From Papio anubis (Eukaryota > Chordata > Mammalia > Primates > Cercopithecidae): 64,000 nucleotides of DNA. A model generated the notes under the pieces. That model was not told the origin of the DNA, did no database searches, and saw only the letters and a program-made list of their open reading frames with translations. Positions 32,021 to 43,404 of the stretch are shown one piece after another (the stretch's first letter is position 1; each line of letters begins with the position of its first letter). Position numbers and translations under genes: made by a program. Where the stretch lies: the NCBI RefSeq assembly GCF_008728515.1, contig NC_044989.1:64722712-64786711 (forward strand). The letters are read 5' to 3'.

Positions 32021-32672
32021 GGGATTAGAGCTTTGAATGATGAGGATGTAATGCAGAGACAAGTTCTCTGAGGGAAACAGCTCCTCAGTCATGGGCATTA
32101 AGGGGACTGCTGGGGAGGATTTGAATGAGGATGTAAGTTTGACAACAGAGATCCAGGAAGCAATCCACTGGGCAAGGATTGGCTGTGGTTCACTGTGGCA
32201 AACAAGTGCAAAATGAAGGGAACACCAAAAACTCAGTAATTGAGATAAACAATATTTTAATGCCATATTTTAAAAAAATCAAAATTAATGTAAAAAAATC
32301 TGATGAACAAAATATCAAAATTTAAAATAAAGACCAGGGCTGGGCTGAGCCATACTGGAGCCTGAGGCAAAAGGAAAAATGTGCCCCTTGGCTTTAGTGG
32401 AAGCAAACTCATCCATTATGTTTTCCAAAGCTACTTCTTTGCTTATCTCCACTTCAGTTGAGAGAATGGCCATGTTTGATGATTTTCTTGACATATGACA
32501 ATCTTAAATAATTTTTCATAAACTTAAGCCCAACTGAAATTATAATAAATTCAATTTTGATATAAATCAAATAAATATTTAAGCCTATAATAATTTGTGG
32601 TTTTAGTATACCTACTTTTCAATTTTTCATTTTTTTCAGCAAATTTAATGTTCTGGAAAAACTTGATTACTA
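32021..32672. other. AT-rich, unrecognised
   Basis: 32335-32400 ('gggctgagccatactggagc') may be the end of an old DNA transposon. The rest is AT-rich with no signature. No gene. Confidence 0.35.
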
Positions 32673-32999
32673 AAAAAATGAATACAGAGCTAGGCATGGT
32701 GGTGCACGCCTCTAACCCCAGCACTTTGTGAGGCCAAAGTAGGTGGATTGCATGAGTCCAGGAGCTTAAGACTAGCCTGGGTGATATGGTGAAACCCCAT
32801 CTCTACAAAAAATAAAAAATAAAAAAAATTAGCCGGGCATGGTGGTGTGCACCTGTAGTCCCAGCTACTCAGGAGGCTGAGGTAAGGGGATCGCTTGAGC
32901 CCAGGAGGTAGAGGTTGCAGTGAGCTGAGATTGCATCACTACACTCCAGGTTGGGCAACAGAGTGAAACCCCTTGTCTCAAAAAAAATGCATATGGGAG
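32673..32999 (+). mobile_element. AluJ-like element with duplication
   Basis: The body from about 32686 to 32979 shows old-Alu features ('gtgagtccaggagcttaaga'-type J variants, 'gaggtaaggggatcgcttga'). The flanks aaaaaaatgaata (about 32672-32684) and aaaaaaatgcata (32980-32992) make the target-site duplication with one mismatch. Confidence 0.92.
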
Positions 33000-33459
33000 T
33001 GCATAGGTTGCTTTTCCCCTTGAGCTACAACATGGTTCTCCAGTTCTTTAGTGGTAAATAAGTCCCAGCAGATGGTCTCCAGTGGGAAATGGGTGAGTCT
33101 GCCTCAAAGGTACTGGTGGTTCTTGCTTATTTCTCCTTCCCTCTGCCTGTCTGGAGTCCTTCTCAGGAATGGGGATGCAGGGAACCATTTCACCCATTTC
33201 ATACCTTCCTCAGAGGCCATGAGATTACTGGAGACTGGGGACAACATTATCCTCCTGTTGCTGCCTGACAAATCAGAGTCCCTGGCCTTCAGGGAGAGGT
33301 CACCTTGAGTCAGAAGCCAAGGGCACATGCAACATTTCTGACACAGAACCTATGACTATGAATACTGTACTGTTCACCAAGCAACTTAAACTTTTTTTAG
33401 AATTTCTTGGCTAGAAGAAAATTTCTGAGATAATACAGTTTTAAAAGTTAAATATAGAT

Positions 33460-33509
33460 AGGCTCACATGGTTTAAAATGCAAGATAATATAAAAAGGTA
33501 AACATTGAG
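33460..33509 (-). mobile_element. L1M 3' fragment, antisense, left half
   Basis: 'ggtttaaaatgcaagataat', 'aaaaaggtaaacattgag' continue after the L1 at 36841 ('aactctttctcccagcctta'), so one old L1M fragment was split by the 3.3-kb L1 insertion. Confidence 0.55.
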
Positions 33510-34169
33510 GGACTTAGGGCAGAGCAAGATGGCAGAATAGAAGGCTCCACTGATTTTCCTCCCTACAAGGAAACCAATTTTACAACTATCTACACCTTCG
33601 TAAGAACGAAAAATCAGGCAAGCACTCACAGTATGTGGTTTTAATTTCACGTTGTTGAAAGAGGCACTGAAGAGGTAGGAAAAAGTCTTGATCGCTGATG
33701 CCACCCCTCCACCATCACCTGGCAGCAGTGGCTTGGTGTGGAGTGTGTCTCTGTGAGCTGGGGAGAGGGAGGTTGCAGCATTTGTGAGGCACTGAACTCA
33801 GTGCTGCCTTATTACAACAGAAAACAAACTGGACCAAACTTTCTTGACACCCACCCATGGAAGGAACATTTAAATCAGCCCTAGCCAGAAGGGAATTGCC
33901 AATCCTAGTGGTCTGAACTTGAGTTATCTCAAGCCTTGCCACTATTGACTAAAGTGCTCTGGGGTCCTACATAAACTTGAAAGGCAGTCTAGGCCACAAG
34001 GACTCCAATTCCTAGGTGAGTTCTAGTGCTGAACATGGACCAGACACATCAGACTGGGGGAGCATGCAACCTATTGAGACACCAGCTGGGGCAGCTAAGG
34101 GAGTGTCTGTGTCACCCCTCCCCTAAGCCCAGGCTGCACAGTTCGCAGCTCTAAAGGGGACCCCTTCCC

Positions 34170-35215
34170 TCTGCTTAAGGAGAGGAAAGGAAAGAGTGGA
34201 GAGGACTTTGTCTTGCATCTTGGCGTAGCAAGCTCAGCCACAGCAGGATAGGGCAGCAGTCAGAGTTATGAGGCCTTCCTTCCAGATCCTAGCTCCTGGA
34301 TGACATTTCTAGACACACCCTGAGCCAGAAGGGAAGTCACTGCCTTGAAGCAAAGGACCCAGTTCTAGCAGGATTCACTACCTGCTAACGGAAGAGCCCT
34401 TGGGCTCTGAGAAGCCAGCAGCGATACAGAGGTACTACAGGGAGGGCCTTGGGTAAGACTCAGACTTGTTGGCTTCAGGTGAGACTCAGCACATTCCCAG
34501 CTGTGGTGGCTACAGGGTGAGACTCCTTCCGCCTGAGAAAAGCAGAGAGAAAAGTATAGGGGACTTTGCCTTGCACCTTAGATACCAACACTGCCACAGG
34601 TGGGTAGAGCACCAAGTGGGCTCTTGGGGTCTCCGATTCTAGAACTTGGCTCTTGGATGGCATTTCTGGACCTGCCCTGTTCCTGAGAGGAGCCCCTGCT
34701 TTGAAGGGTGAGTCCCAAGCCAGGCAGCATTCACCACAAGCCGACTGAAAGAGCGCTTGGGCCTTAAGGAGACGTTGGTGGTAGTCTGGCAGCACTCCTC
34801 ATGTGCCTGTAGTGGCCATGCGGTGAGGCTCCTCTGCCTTGGAAAGGGGAGGGAACAGTGAGAAGGACTGGGTTTTGGGGGTTTGAGGACCAGCTCAGCC
34901 ACAGTATAATAGAACACCAGGTAGATGCCTAAGGTTTTTGACTCTAGTCCCTGGCTTCTGGACAGCACCTCTGAATATACCTGGGGGCTAGAACTCACCA
35001 CCCTGAAGGGAAGGACACAGGCCTGGCTGGCTTTTCTACCTGCTGATTGCAGAGTCCCAGGGCCTTTAGCAAACATAGGCTGTAACCAGGAAGTAGTTAC
35101 AGTAGGCCTTGGGTGAGATCAGTACTGTGTTGGCTTCAGGTCTGACTCAGTGCAGTCAGTGGTGGTGGCCACAGGAGTGATTGTGTCACTCCACCTGCAG
35201 CTGCAGGTGGCTCAG
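34170..35215 (+). repeat. Tandem monomers in the L1 5'UTR
   Basis: Three diverged head-to-tail units share the landmarks ggactttg..cttgca / ggactggg, 'agctcagccacag', 'tggatgacatttct' / 'tggatggcatttct', and 'gccttgggt'. Landmarks at 34203, 34561 and 34865 give unit lengths of about 358 and 304 bp. A partial fourth unit begins about 35215. Monomeric 5'UTRs act as promoters in some L1 lineages; here it is a fossil. Confidence 0.75.
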
Positions 35216-35439
35216 AACAGAAAGAGAGACTCTGTTTGTTTGGGAGAAAGTAAGGGAAAAGAATGAGTCTCTTCCTGGTAATCCAGAGAATTCTTCCAGA
35301 TCTTGTTCAAGACTATCAAGGCAGTACTTCTAAGCGTCTGTAAGAACCACAGCATTGCTGGGCTTGGGGTGTCCCCTAAAGCAGATACAGCTTAGATCAC
35401 AACAACCAAGTCCTTTCAAATATCTGGAACCCCTCCTTA

Positions 35440-36430
35440 GAAGGATGGGTACAAACAAGCCCATACAGGACAGTGAAGACTACAATAAATACCTAACTCT
35501 TCAATGCCCAGACACCAAAGAACATCGAAAAGCATCAACACCATTTAGGAAAACATGACTCCTCACCAAAGGAACTAAATAAGGCACCAGAGACCAATCC
35601 TGGAGAAACAGAGATGTGTGACCTTTCAGATAGATACTTCAAAATAGCTGTGTTGAGAAAACAAAAAAATTCAAGATAACGCAGAGAAGGAATTCAGAAT
35701 TCTATCAGATAAATTTCACAAAGAAATTGAAGTAATTAAAAAGAATAAGCCGAAATTCTGGAACTGAAAAGTGCAATTGGCATATTGAAGAATACATCAG
35801 AGTCTTTTAATAGCAGAATTGATCAAGTAGAAGAAAGAATTGATGAGCTTGAAGACAGGCTATTTGAAAATACACCGTCAGAGGAGACAAAAGAAAAAAA
35901 GAACAAAAAATAATAAAGCACACTTACAGGATCTGGAAAATAGCCTCAAAGGGGCAAATGTAAGAGTTATTGGCCTCAAAGAAGACGCAGAGAAAGAGAT
36001 GGGGGCAGAAAATTTATTCAAAGGGATAATAATGGAGAAATTCCCAAACCTAGAGAAAGACACCAATATCTAAGCACAAGAAGGTTATGGAACATCAAGC
36101 AGATTTAATCCAAAGAAGACTACCTCAAGACATTTTTAATAATCAAATTCCCAAAGGGTAAGGATAAAGGAAGAATCCTAAAAGCAGCAAGAAAAAATAA
36201 ATAAATAACATAAAATGGAGCTGCAATACATCTGACATCAGACTTTTCAGTGGAAAACTTACTGAGGAGAGAGTGGCATGACACATTTGAGGTGCTGAAG
36301 GGAAAGAACTTTTACCCTAGAGTAGTATATCTAGTGAAAATATCCTTCAAATATAAAGGAGAATTAAAGACTTCCTCAGACAAACAAAAGCTAATGGATT
36401 CCATCAACACCAGATCTGTCCTATAAGAAA
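35440..36430 (+). pseudogene. L1 ORF1 remnant
   Basis: Degraded ORF1p coding sequence. The coiled-coil stretch is readable around 35815-35880 (RIDQVEERIDELEDRL), and the RRM-like part around 35960-36070 includes ENLFKGIIMEKFPNLEKDTN. Several stops (for example near 35912 and 36072) and frameshifts break it. It no longer encodes the RNA-binding trimer protein. Confidence 0.85.
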
Positions 36431-36840
36431 TGCTACAGAGAGTACTTCAATCAGAAAGAAAATGACATTAATAACCAATAAGAAATCATCTGAACGTACG
36501 AAACTCACTGGTAATAGTAAGAAAAAGATGGAGCTAGTGATTGGGTACAAAAAAAATAGAAAGAATGAATGAGACCTACTATTTGATAGCACAACAGGGT
36601 GATGACAGTCAATAATAATTTAATTGTACATTTTAAAATAAATGAAAGAGTATAACTGGATTGTTTGTAACACAAAGGATAAATGCATGAGGTGATGGAT
36701 ACCCCATTTTATATGACGTGAGTATTATGCATTGCACATCTGTATCAAAACATCTCATGTACCTCATAAATATAAATACTAAGTACCCACAAAGATTAAA
36801 ATCTTAATAAACAAATATTACAAAAAAGGTCAATATTGAG

Positions 36841-36930
36841 AACTCTTTCTCCCAGCCTTATGCCCACCACCCTGCAAATAGGTAATAACTTTTAGTAGTT
36901 TCTTGGTAATGGAACATCTTTAAAAATAGT
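36841..36930 (-). mobile_element. L1M 3' fragment, antisense, right half
   Basis: 'aactctttctcccagcctta', 'tgcaaataggtaataact' continue the fragment at 33460-33509. Confidence 0.5.
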
Positions 36931-38204
36931 ATTGAAATAGGTTTTATAAGTTAGATTGGAACCCATCCACCTTTTTCTGGAAGAGACTAGCTGGTACCGA
37001 GCACTGAGCAGGGTGGTCATACTTGGGGACCACAGTGTGCACAGGCAGAGGCAGCCCCGCAATCTTGCAGACTGGCAGAGTGTCCAGTGTGGGTGCAGCT
37101 GGATACCCCAGAGCCAAGCTAAGGGGGCATGGATCTGAGGCCGTCAGTGTGGTTGAGGATTTCCCCCTGTGGCATCCTTAGTCTAATAATAATCCCCAAG
37201 GAAAGGGTATCAGTGTTTCCTAGAAACACATGACGAAGTCTGTAATCTGTCCCACCTTCAACCGCAAGCAAACTTCTGCATACTCGGGATTACACGCATC
37301 CTCACAACTGAGATGATATTCCCAACCACAAGCACAACTCTTTGTTTTTGTGGTCACCACGTACAACAAGATAGCAGTTGATTTCCTTCACTCTCTTGGT
37401 TATGGTTGAGATCAGCGGAGAGTGGGAGGGAGGAGCTCCCTTCCAAGGGCTGGTCCCACGGGGCCCAGAGCTGGAGCAGGAGCAAAAGCTGGACTGGGAG
37501 AGAGCCCAAGGCAAGCTGGAGAGAAATGCTGAACCACCCTGCAACCTTAGCTTTAGAATGTGTCAAAGGCGTCTTTTCCTCACGCTGCTCCTGGCCACAT
37601 CCCTACTCATCACTCATCTATAAGGTTGTTTCCCAGTGAGTCACCTTCTTGGGCTTGCAGGCAAGCTCCCAACTCCTTCTGGCCTCAGCCAAGGGCGCTT
37701 CCCAGACTTCTCCATGTATTCCCACCCTCCACAGGGCCCTGCAGATGTCACTGAAAGCTCTCATGGTGTGTGAACTTCCTGGTGCCACAGCACGTCCTGG
37801 AGATAATGGCCAAGGGAAGCAGACCACTTGCCCATTGCACTTTCTGGGCCATCTGTCTGATTTGAATTTAGGAGGATGTAGAAATGATTGGGCAAAGACA
37901 AACCAAACAGAGCTTGTGGGCCCACCCTAGAGCACCATGTCATTGCTTACCTAACCTAGAGTGGATATGTTTTTCTGTTCGGGTCAAGTAGCATTAATTA
38001 ATGTGTTCAGGAAAGTGATGATTGTCATGGGGACTAAGGGAGAGAATTTAAGGAGGAGAGGGAAAGGGTGGGAGCCAAAGTTCAGAGAACAGGAAGTGTC
38101 TCAAGAGCTCTGGAAAGACAGCCTGTGATCAAATGTGTAGATGTTGAAGGAAATGCACATGGAGGAAAGGTGTGGTGCAGGTTGGACTCGGTACTGAGGG
38201 TACT
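36931..38204. other. Unique sequence
   Basis: No repeat is recognised, and no exon. 37992-38003 is a perfect 12-bp homeodomain-type palindrome (cattaattaatg). Open frames of 60-93 codons overlap one another on both strands. Confidence 0.45.
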
Positions 38205-38258
38205 AGAAAGGTAAGATGCCGAGCGCTTTCCAGAAAGGCAAGATGCCGAACGCTTTCC
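38205..38258 (+). repeat. 27-bp tandem duplication
   Basis: Units 38205-38231 and 38232-38258 (agaaaggtaagatgccgagc / agaaaggcaagatgccgaac, then gctttcc) are 25/27 identical and directly adjacent. Unique DNA on both sides. Confidence 0.95.
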
Positions 38259-38556
38259 TCATTTTCCTCACACTCATGAAAGTCTCTCCCCTCTTTCATT
38301 TGATCAATGCATATTTGCCCCTACTTCACTTGTGGGCACTCAAGAATCAACTAAAATGATGTCCTTCTCTGTATATTTTTTCCTGTTTCCTTGGATATCT
38401 CCTCCTCAATTTTTGAGAAGAAATACAAGGTTATAAAAATCCAAATAAAATTTTCTCTGGAAGACTGATTTCACCACTAGTAGTTCATTTCCAGAAATAT
38501 AATCCAGTAACTATGTCCCTGCAACACTCTTTGTAAGAAATTTTCACAAGTCATAA

Positions 38557-38583
38557 TCGCTCGCTTTCTCGCTCGCTTTCTCG
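38557..38583 (+). repeat. 12-bp tandem repeat, CpG-rich
   Basis: tcgctcgctttc occurs twice in tandem (38557-38568, 38569-38580) followed by tcg. It packs five CpGs into 27 bp within otherwise CpG-poor DNA. Confidence 0.93.
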
Positions 38584-39062
38584 AGGATGACTGGCTCCTC
38601 CTTCTGTTCGTGGGGTAAAGACTAGATCGCTACTTCATGAGTTAGACAGAAACAGAGCAGAGGGGTGTTATTTTGGTTTCTTCATGCTGTTTGGGACTCT
38701 TGCTGTACTTTTTCTAAAACTCTGTTTTTGAGGCCACACTGACAAAACATTCCTTTGTACTCTTGTTGCTGTCTGGTAATATTTTCTTTCATCTTATGGA
38801 TTAAAGAGCGCTCAGATTTCTATATTTTAATAAATGTGACCTAGATAGTGGTAAACCACCCACACTTCACCAATAACTGTTTCAGATATGACACAGTACA
38901 TCTAAATATGCCTTTTGAAATTCTGATTAGCTTAGGGCAGGGGAGTATAAGTTGCCTATGTTCCACTGCCAGGAATCTTGCTGTTGGAGACTTCTCCAGC
39001 ACCTCCCAAGCACAAACCACCTGGGGAAAAAGAACAAGAAGTATTCTCCCTCCCAGCTAAGT
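38584..39062. other. Unique sequence, nothing recognised
   Basis: No repeat or gene signature was recognised. Confidence 0.45.
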
Positions 39063-39404
39063 AGAATAACCTTTACTTCTGGCCGGGCGCGGTGGCTCAC
39101 GCCTGTAATCCCAGCACTTTGGAAGGCTGAGGCGGGTGAATGATGAGGTCAGGCATTCAAGACCAGCCTGGCCAACATAGTGAAACCCCATCTCTACTGA
39201 AAAATACAAAAAAAGATTAGCCGGGCATGGTGGTGGATGCCTGTAATCCTAGCTACTTGGGAGGCTGAGGCAGGAGAATCGCTTGAACCTGGAAGGTGGA
39301 GGTTGCAGTGAGCCAAGATCATGCCACTGCACTCCAGCCCAGATGACAGTGCGAGACTCCATCTCAAAAGAAAAAAAAAGAAAAAAAGAATAACCTTTAC
39401 TTCT
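39063..39404 (+). mobile_element. AluS-like element with perfect 18-bp duplication
   Basis: Alu 39081-39386 (ggccgggcgcggtggctcac ...) with an A-rich, G-interrupted tail. The duplication agaataacctttacttct is perfect at 39063-39080 and 39387-39404. Confidence 0.98.
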
Positions 39405-39604
39405 GTCCTTCAGCACATGTACTGTAACGAAATAACTGCTTCATCAAAGCCAGATCCTCCCTTTTCTGGAAAGATTCCCCATCTTCCCAGGGACTTAACT
39501 CCTTGGGATACCCCCTTTTTCTCCTTTCTACTGCCTTGTTCCCTCTCCCTGGCCTTGGAATTATTCCCATCTGCATAAAAACATACACTAAAAATTCCCC
39601 TTTT

Positions 39605-40130
39605 CACATGTGCCCCAGCTGCAGCTACACTCCTCTGCTCCCACCACACTCAATACTTCTAGAATGAGTCCCCTGTTCACTGCCATAGCCTCTGCCTTCA
39701 CCACACCACTGAAATGGCCCTGTTCAAGGCCCCAGTGACTGGCCTGTTGCCAAATCCAGTGGTCATGTTTTTGTCCTAGTCTTTTTCCCCTGCCCACTCC
39801 CTCCTCGTGGACCCCTGCTTGCCTCCTGGGCCAGCCCCTCTCCAGGTGTCCCTTTTCCTTCACCACCATGTCTGCCCACTCTCCTCCACCCAACTTTTAA
39901 TAGCCTGGGCAGCCCAGGATTTGGTTCCAGCCTCTGCCCTCCTTAGTCTCTTCTACCTGAGGCAGCTCATCCTTGTCTGGGGATTGAAATGCCCTCTTTA
40001 TGCTGTTGAGTCCCAAATGTCACTAGCCAACCCAGACCTCTCCAGCACAAGACTGGCTCATATAACTCTGTCTATGTGGCTTCTCCCAATTCAATGTCTC
40101 CTGAATCTCCTAGTTTAACCCATCCAAACC
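39605..40130 (+). mobile_element. L2 internal (reverse-transcriptase region) fragment
   Basis: 'ccagtgactggcctgttgcc', 'aaatccagtggtcatgtttt', 'tcctacctgaggcagctc'-type sequence and 'gaaatgccctctttatgctg' follow the sense L2 coding region in order. It is heavily diverged with no open frame of L2 length. Confidence 0.7.
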
Positions 40131-40849
40131 AAGGGCCAATAGGCATTTCTGAGCATTTGGAAATTAAAGGAATTTATTCTCGCTGCCATTGTTCTGGATG
40201 ATGCTGCCTGCTGATAAAATCATGTGTGTGTGTGGGGGCGGGGGGGCACCTGGAGTTCTATTCCCACTATGTGCACAGTATCCTGACAGGCAGCTGTGTG
40301 TCATTTTCCCTGAGCTAATTCCTACTGAACTCTCTTTTCCTACTGGTTCTGTGATATTTTGAATCACTGCCCCCTGTACCTCAACACCAACAAAAGTCCA
40401 CATCCCATATATTTCCTGGAATGCTGGGAAATGCTGTCTAAACTATGATGACTGTTCTGCTGGAACTATGGGACCAGGTTATACCCTTTCAGTTAGGGGT
40501 GGAAAGAAAGTTCCCCCCTGAAGGAAAGAGATGTTTAACCATCATTCAATCAATCCAGAAGAGTTGATTCTGGGCCTTAGATGTAAGCAAGGCAAACCGT
40601 GATCCCTCTCTGTGTTCGTGGCGTCAATCAAAGCCTGGAGAAATTGAAGATGTCAGTAGCGGGCTGGTCCCTGAGTTACATGAACATAAAACAATGTTTG
40701 AAAGCTCTTTTTGCTTAAGTCAATTTACTCATGAGTCCAACTCCATCCTGGCTGTTCCCTAAGATCCTGAACTCCTCAATCATGAATGCTTCCATTCAGG
40801 GGACACTGGGATAAGAGTACACATAAGCGGGGAATGTGAAGCTCTGGCC
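40131..40849. other. Unique sequence, nothing recognised
   Basis: A short TG/G-rich simple tract lies at 40224-40248. No repeat or gene was recognised otherwise. Confidence 0.45.
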
Positions 40850-41032
40850 AGAGATTCTCAATTGTGCTACACGTTGGAATCACCTGGAGGGCTTTAAAAA
40901 CTGTTGATGACTGAGATCTTACCCAGAAACTCTGATTTACTTTGTCTGGGGCGTGGTCTGGTCATTGATAGTTTAACAAAACCTCCCAGGTGATTCTAAT
41001 ACACAGCCAAGATTGAGAGTCCTACTCCAGAC
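40850..41032 (+). mobile_element. MER5A
   Basis: 'gattctcaattgtgctacac', 'gttggaatcacctggagggc', 'cagaaactctgatttacttt', 'cccaggtgattctaatacac' and the terminal 'gattgagag' match MER5A end to end. Confidence 0.9.
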
Positions 41033-41164
41033 TATGCTGGCACCAACTGCCCAAGGTTTTTTTCTTCAACACATGCTGATTTCCAGCAGTATAATTTCAG
41101 CTTCAGAGAGAAGCTTGGGTTTGCACCCATCAGATGGCACTGCCTCATCATGTGCAGTGTAGGG

Positions 41165-41290
41165 CTGTGTTTCCCCTGATAGACTGTGAGTTCTTTGAGG
41201 ACTGGGGCCGTGTCATTGTGTCTGTTTCTCCAGTGTCTAGTACATCGTGGGAGCTCAACAAATGATAGCTCAGTGAATGGATGAACATGA
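41165..41290 (+). mobile_element. L2 3' end
   Basis: 'atagactgtgagttctttga', 'ggactggggccgtgtcattg', 'gtctagtacatcgtgggagc', 'tcaacaaatgatagctcagt' match the L2 3' terminus. Confidence 0.85.
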
Positions 41291-43120
41291 AGCAAGGTGA
41301 AGTAGACAGTTGCCCCAATCCCCATGCCCTTGAGTTCACCTTCCGAGACTGTACCTGCAGTGGCATGTCAGTGTGCACTCTGCCTCACAGTCCATTCTGA
41401 GCTTGTCTCCAAGGTTCCCGTGCAGGGCCCTCCATGTGGGATTCTTCTCCACATTCCCATTGTTCTGCTGCTGCCTCCTCCAACAGGGCAGGGAAACTCC
41501 CCACAATAGGCTGGTTTCCTATTTGTGATGGCGGGGGACTGTCACCACAAGGTGTTCCATCCAGCCATTCCACACCTGCTCTCTCACTGGCCTAGGAATG
41601 TGGTACCCTGAACACTGGAAAGTCTGGAACCTAATGGGTGGTTCTGAGAAAGCGTTATGGATGGTTTCTCTTTGAGATGTGTCACTGGTTTGACATTGTC
41701 ATCTGTCACTCTCTGAGCCTCAGGATGACATCACTTAGCTGGGGACTCTGGGAGTGGTGGCTGGAGATGCCAGCATCATTGGTGCTTTGCCTTTGTTTAG
41801 CTCAGTTCCTATTTGGAATCCTTCACAATGGGGTGTGTTAACCAGGGACTCATACATGGCTCTTGGGGAGGGAGATCCGTGACCCCCTGGAATCACGTCC
41901 GTATTGTACCAATATACTCTATGCACATTTCTCTAAAGAGAGAGAACCCCTCAATTTTAATCAGATTCTTAAAGTTGTCCATGACCACAAAAGGTTTGAC
42001 CCATGTACCTCCCGCTGTCTTCCCCACTGTTTTCACTTCCCGCTGTTCCTAGAAGGCCTTGAGAAGGTGAGTTCTAACATCCTTCTGCCACAAAGACCTG
42101 GAATGGGGTTGTCTAGGTTAGACTAGCCTGTGCATGTAGAACAAGACTACAAATGATTTGGTTTTCTGAAAACTTGGAAGGTAAAGGGGAGTATTATTAG
42201 TGGCCATCCTTCATCTTCCAACATGGACATTGATGCCACATGCACGTGCGTATGCCTGAGTGTGTGTGTGCATATAAGAGTGTGCGTGTCACTGGCCGGG
42301 CTCCTCACACTGAGCACATGTGTCACATCTGACAAGCAGCTTGTGTCATTTTTTCTTGGCTTTTCCTGGTTGACTGACCATACGTTTCCTAGGTTTTGTG
42401 ATGCTTATGCAAAATGGCCAGAATGCCCTCAGAGAGCTCAGCCGCCTGCCACCAGCACGCCCACTTCCTGCCCACCTTGGACTACTCACACAACCCCGTT
42501 TCATCCCTTTCTCCAGGGTGGATTCTGTTTATTTGCAGCAAGATGCATGTGGTGTTGCCTCCTCCTTTTCCCTGGCACTCTGAAAGCACTCTCTGAGGCT
42601 GGGCGCCACCCCTACCTGTGTATGCCTCACTGGGCAGCAGCTGTGGATGAAGGGAAGCCTTATCTTCCCTTTGGCAGAGGCAGCAGCCTATGGAGCAGGT
42701 AGCCGGCGCCGTGCACACTCAGCCCCATTCTCTGTGGCAGTGGAAAGAGTGACAAGCATGGGCTTTAAACCAGGAAGCCAGTCTGGGGACTGCTAAGGCT
42801 CTAATAAGGCAGACTCAGAGAGAGCTAGAGTGACCACGCCCGGGACTGAGTAACGTCCAAGTCAGCGTGGGCTGGCCTGGAAACGCAGAGTCGAATCTGC
42901 TTGTTCTCTGACTAGCCTGGGACTCGGCTCACAGCTGTCCCAGGCAGAGCAGAACACGTGGGAGCCTTGCTCCCTGCCCACCCTGATGGCATGATCTCCA
43001 GCCTCCTTTCCACTGCCTTCTCCCGCATAGCCTTGTATTTCCTCCTGGAGAACATTTCTCCCTCAGGCAGGGGAGCCTCCCTTATCAGGCTTTTGGTGCT
43101 GGCATAGTAAAAAGGCAGGT
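41291..43120. other. Unique sequence, nothing recognised
   Basis: No repeat block or gene was recognised. 42243-42290 is mildly TG-rich. A 159-codon plus-strand frame at 42223-42702 has no recognisable domain, and two other plus-strand frames and a minus-strand frame overlap it. Confidence 0.4.
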
Positions 43121-43138
43121 GGCAGCAGGGGGCACTTG
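43121..43138 (+). promoter_or_regulatory. CTCF-like binding site
   Basis: ggcagcagggggcacttg fits the CTCF core (CAGCAGGGGGC followed by A/GCT) very well. It is on the same strand as the site at 14631, about 28.5 kb away. Confidence 0.55.
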
Positions 43139-43404
43139 TCTCTATGGATGCTGTGCTCTGATATCTGAGCGGTAGCTCCAGTGTGAGGAGCGTGGATATC
43201 CTAGGCTTTGCTGTTACACTGATTGAGGGGTCCTGAACCTATGGGCTTCTCTCCTTGCCCAGATTTTTCCATGTGTAAACCCCATGCACATATGAACATG
43301 TACCTAAGTGCATATGGTACTGTATCTGGTGCCTGCCCTCAGACAGAACCAAAATATGTGTGGAAACCTTGTTTGCACACAAGAATAATGACAATCATTT
43401 GGAA

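Larger units (their letters stand above)
33492..36840 (+). mobile_element. L1 (L1MA-age) with 5'UTR, ORF1 remnant and 3'UTR but no ORF2
   Basis: The element spans 33510-36822. It opens ggcagagcaagatggcagaa, the 5' end of old L1s, and ends in the L1MA-type 3'UTR ('ggtgatggataccccatttt', 'catctcatgtacctcataaa'). Flanking 18-mers beginning aaaaaggt (33492-33509 and 36823-36840) match at 16 of 18, showing one insertion event. The 5'UTR runs to about 35440 and ORF1 sequence (broken by stops and shifts) to about 36430. After the ORF1-ORF2 spacer ('ctcactggtaatagtaagaa'), sequence jumps near 36515-36545 to 3'UTR. About 4 kb of ORF2 is absent. Confidence 0.9.

Noticed and set aside
35840..36073. 77-codon lysine-rich open frame
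   Set aside because: It is part of the L1 ORF1 remnant, not an independent gene.
42243..42290. TG-rich stretch as a microsatellite
   Set aside because: Too interrupted and short to call as a repeat array.
42223..42702. 159-codon plus-strand open frame, Cys-rich
   Set aside because: Two other plus-strand frames and a minus-strand frame overlap it. No signal peptide or domain is recognisable.
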